Shown here: positions 6,177 to 7,520 of the stretch, piece after piece
How the letters are laid out: each line of letters starts with the position of its first letter
Numbering within the stretch: position 1 is the stretch's first letter
Assembly (NCBI GenBank): GCA_913055195.1
Contig: CAJXJU010000055.1
Coordinates: 1-7,520, forward strand
DNA length: 7,520 nt
Origin: an uncultured Desulfohalobiaceae bacterium
GTDB lineage: Bacteria; Desulfobacterota; Desulfovibrionia; Desulfovibrionales; Desulfonatronovibrionaceae
Reading direction: 5' to 3'
The notes under the pieces: model-generated
What the model was told of the DNA's origin: nothing
Databases searched by the model: none
The model's input: only the letters and a program-made list of their open reading frames with translations
Program-made: the position numbers and the translations under genes

Positions 6177-7436
6177 TCAGACATGGTTCTTAATATTTTT
6201 AAGAAGTGTCCTTAATCCTGAGCGTAACACAGGATAGCTATAATACTGGCTGGCCAGATGATAATTAAAATCCACCATTTCCTGACGATATTTTGTATCA
6301 TACAAAAGCCTTTTAGCCTCTTCCAGAACACGCGAGGTAATAAAACCCGGCATAACAGGCACTTTAAAGCCTTTGGGTTCAATATCCCGCACCCAGACAG
6401 GATAACGGTTTACAATGATTGGAACTTTAAAATAAAATGATTCCAGAAGGGCATTGCCAAATCCTTCATAGATACTTGGATAAATAACCAGGTCAGCCTG
6501 CGGATAAACATCATGCAAAATGTATATTTTTTTGCCCTGACAATTTATATGACGGCGATAATTAATTCTTTCACCAAAGAATCGAATATCTACCCCCACT
6601 GATTGAGCAAGGTCCTGTAATTGTTCCTGATATTCTGCTCCTTCATCGCCCGCAGGATGAGAAACTATCAGCTTGCAGCGGGGATCATTTAAGCGCTGCA
6701 ACAAATTAATGCTGTGTTCAATGCCTTTGCGCGGCACAACACGAGTGGGTTGTAAAATCAATTTATCATCAGTACCCAGGCCAATTTCCTGACGCAGGTC
6801 CGAGGCATACTCATCAGGTGGCAATGGCGGATGGTGAAAATCAATCACATTGGGTATAAGCAGAGAAGAAATCCCTTTGCGCAGGGCCAGTTGCTCCCTG
6901 GCAGTCTGATTGATGACCACATGTTGCAAATAAAGATCGCGCGGAGGAAAGGCCATATCCAGAAAATCAGGCACACAATTGACCTGAAAGCGGCTGCGTT
7001 CCCAGTAAAAATCATGGTGATGGGCAATGGCCGGCATCACGGTTTCAGAAAGAAACTCAGTAATAGCCACGCCCAGGGGCACATGCATGGGAATGGTCAG
7101 GGCATTTTCAATGATAAGTAAGGTAAGATCGAACTCCTTGACAAAATCATAAATAGTGCGTTTTAAATACTCGGCCAGATCATGGATTCGGCGGGTAACA
7201 ACAGGGGAACGATGGGTATGCCCCCAGATACGCTCATTGATCCACTCGTTCTCCGGGTGCTTAAAAAAAGCTTCAGGCACACACATGGAAAAATCCCGAT
7301 GACGCTCCAGCAGACCACCATACCAGAAGCAGACATGCCCATCTTCCTTTAAAACTTCAGCCCATTTGGTAGCCTCTAAAGACACGCCATCTGTGCCAGC
7401 AAAACGGGTGGAAATAAAACCTATTCTTTCTGCCAT
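6177..7436 (-). CDS. GT4-type glycosyltransferase upstream of the glucosylglycerate operon
   Basis: A 419-residue GT-B fold retaining glycosyltransferase of GT4 type without signal peptide. The N-terminal domain begins MAERIGFISTRFAGTDGVSLEATKWAEVL, with the glycine-containing acceptor loop, and has a striking HHHDFYWERSRF (139-150). The donor domain shows QPTRVVPRKGIEH (229-241), with Arg232, Arg236 and Lys237 as likely phosphate binders, and the E-x7-E motif in YEGFGNALLESF (E324 and E332). The ATG at 7436 is chosen because AAAGG lies 10 bp upstream and the usual GT4 N-terminus starts here. The longer frame to 7514 would translate a hairpin and repeats. Its stop lies in the duplicated 9 bp beside the MITE-like element. 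Donor and acceptor are unknown. Next to gpgS and the GH13_18 gene, synthesis or extension of glucosylglycerate is plausible but inferred. It differs clearly from the other GT4 in the window. Confidence 0.88.
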   Translation of the reverse strand: MAERIGFISTRFAGTDGVSLEATKWAEVLKEDGHVCFWYGGLLERHRDFSMCVPEAFFKHPENEWINERIWGHTHRSPVVTRRIHDLAEYLKRTIYDFVKEFDLTLLIIENALTIPMHVPLGVAITEFLSETVMPAIAHHHDFYWERSRFQVNCVPDFLDMAFPPRDLYLQHVVINQTAREQLALRKGISSLLIPNVIDFHHPPLPPDEYASDLRQEIGLGTDDKLILQPTRVVPRKGIEHSINLLQRLNDPRCKLIVSHPAGDEGAEYQEQLQDLAQSVGVDIRFFGERINYRRHINCQGKKIYILHDVYPQADLVIYPSIYEGFGNALLESFYFKVPIIVNRYPVWVRDIEPKGFKVPVMPGFITSRVLEEAKRLLYDTKYRQEMVDFNYHLASQYYSYPVLRSGLRTLLKNIKNHV

Positions 7437-7452
7437 GTTAATTGTACCTTTA

Positions 7453-7480
7453 CTCAACTTTCGGGGTTCCGAAAGTTGAG
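7453..7480. repeat. Perfect 12-bp hairpin just upstream of the first gene
   Basis: CTCAACTTTCGG (7453-7464) and its exact reverse complement (7469-7480) enclose a 4-nt loop. On the minus strand it ends 16 bp before the ATG at 7436, immediately before the AAAGG ribosome binding site. It lacks a proper T-run on the minus strand, so it may be an operator, a 5' UTR structure or part of the adjoining repeat rather than a terminator. Confidence 0.7.
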
Positions 7481-7520
7481 AAATTCGAAATCCGAATATC
7501 GAAATCCGAAACAAATTCGA
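7481..7520. repeat. Short direct repeats at the right edge (TCGAAATCCGAA units)
   Basis: TCGAAATCCGAA occurs at 7485-7496 and 7499-7510, a 14-bp period, and AAATTCGA occurs at 7481-7488 and 7513-7520. The run is cut by the window edge. It resembles low-complexity ATTTCGGATTTCG-type intergenic repeats. No promoter can be assigned confidently here. Confidence 0.6.

Larger units (their letters stand above)
6001..6179. mobile_element. MITE-like element with nested inverted repeats
   Basis: A non-coding element of about 175-179 bp. Its 19-bp terminal inverted repeats are perfect: TGAGTCGCCTGCAAAAAGT at 6001-6019 and its reverse complement at 6161-6179. Inside are 16-bp perfect subterminal inverted repeats and a 28-bp central palindrome, so the whole element could fold into a long cruciform. 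The 9-bp direct repeat TCAGACATG (5994-6002 and 6177-6185) borders it and looks like a target-site duplication. It carries no transposase. The only open frame in it, 66 codons on the minus strand, is made of the repeat arms and is not believed to be a gene. Movement would need a transposase supplied elsewhere. The family is not recognised. Confidence 0.75.
5994..6185. repeat. 9-bp direct repeat (target-site duplication) flanking the MITE-like element
   Basis: TCAGACATG occurs at 5994-6002 and again at 6177-6185, on either side of the element. The ends partly overlap the terminal inverted repeats, which begin TGA and end TCA, so the true duplication could be as short as GACA. A 9-bp duplication is the simpler reading. 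The right copy, read on the minus strand as CATGTCTGA, encodes the last residues and stop of the upstream glycosyltransferase. Confidence 0.65.

Noticed and set aside
6001..6179. CRISPR array or structured small RNA gene
   Set aside because: The repeats are inverted and nested rather than evenly spaced direct repeats, and the terminal repeats with flanking duplication fit a mobile element better.
5984..6184. 66-codon minus-strand open frame across the MITE-like element
   Set aside because: It is made entirely from the inverted-repeat arms and duplicated flank, has no ribosome binding site and resembles no protein I know.
7437..7514. 26-codon N-terminal extension of the first GT4 gene
   Set aside because: It would translate the hairpin and TCGAAATCCGAA repeats. 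The AAAGG site and the normal GT4 N-terminus support the ATG at 7436.

Overview
The window holds six protein-coding genes, all on the minus strand, so transcription runs from high to low coordinates. In that order they are: a GT4-type glycosyltransferase (7436-6177), a GH13_18 sucrose-phosphorylase-like enzyme (5899-4163), a stand-alone mannose-6-phosphate-isomerase-type cupin (4142-3753), an M20-family metallopeptidase-like protein (3756-2587), a GT81 glucosyl-3-phosphoglycerate synthase, GpgS (2611-1643), and a second GT4-type glycosyltransferase (1622-156). The last five are tightly packed, with gaps of about 20 bp, an ATGA overlap and a 25-bp overlap, and look like one operon. The first gene is set apart by a MITE-like inverted-repeat element and a perfect 18-bp terminator hairpin.

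The theme is a compatible-solute pathway. GpgS makes glucosyl-3-phosphoglycerate from an NDP-glucose and 3-phosphoglycerate. The GH13_18 enzyme belongs to the subfamily that includes glucosylglycerate phosphorylases, which recover glucose-1-phosphate and glycerate. The two GT4 enzymes and the mannose-phosphate-isomerase-type cupin suggest that glucosylglycerate may be extended, possibly with mannose, to a mannosylglucosylglycerate-like product. That extension is inference. No glucosyl-3-phosphoglycerate phosphatase is visible. The M20-like protein is an unexplained partner, and two of its usual catalytic or metal-binding positions appear substituted.

Between 5921 and 6185 there is a dense non-coding region: the terminator hairpin, a candidate promoter whose predicted start falls inside that hairpin, and a roughly 175-bp element with 19-bp terminal inverted repeats, 16-bp subterminal inverted repeats and a 28-bp central palindrome. 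The element is flanked by a 9-bp direct repeat that contains the stop codon of the upstream gene. The right edge (7453-7520) has another perfect hairpin followed by short TCGAAATCCGAA repeats that run off the window.

Organism: a bacterium of moderate to low GC with good Shine-Dalgarno sites and close gene packing. The gene set would suit a halophilic or thermophilic anaerobe that uses glucosylglycerate-type solutes, such as a sulfate reducer of the Desulfobacterota or a Petrotoga-like organism. This is an impression from gene content only, with low confidence.
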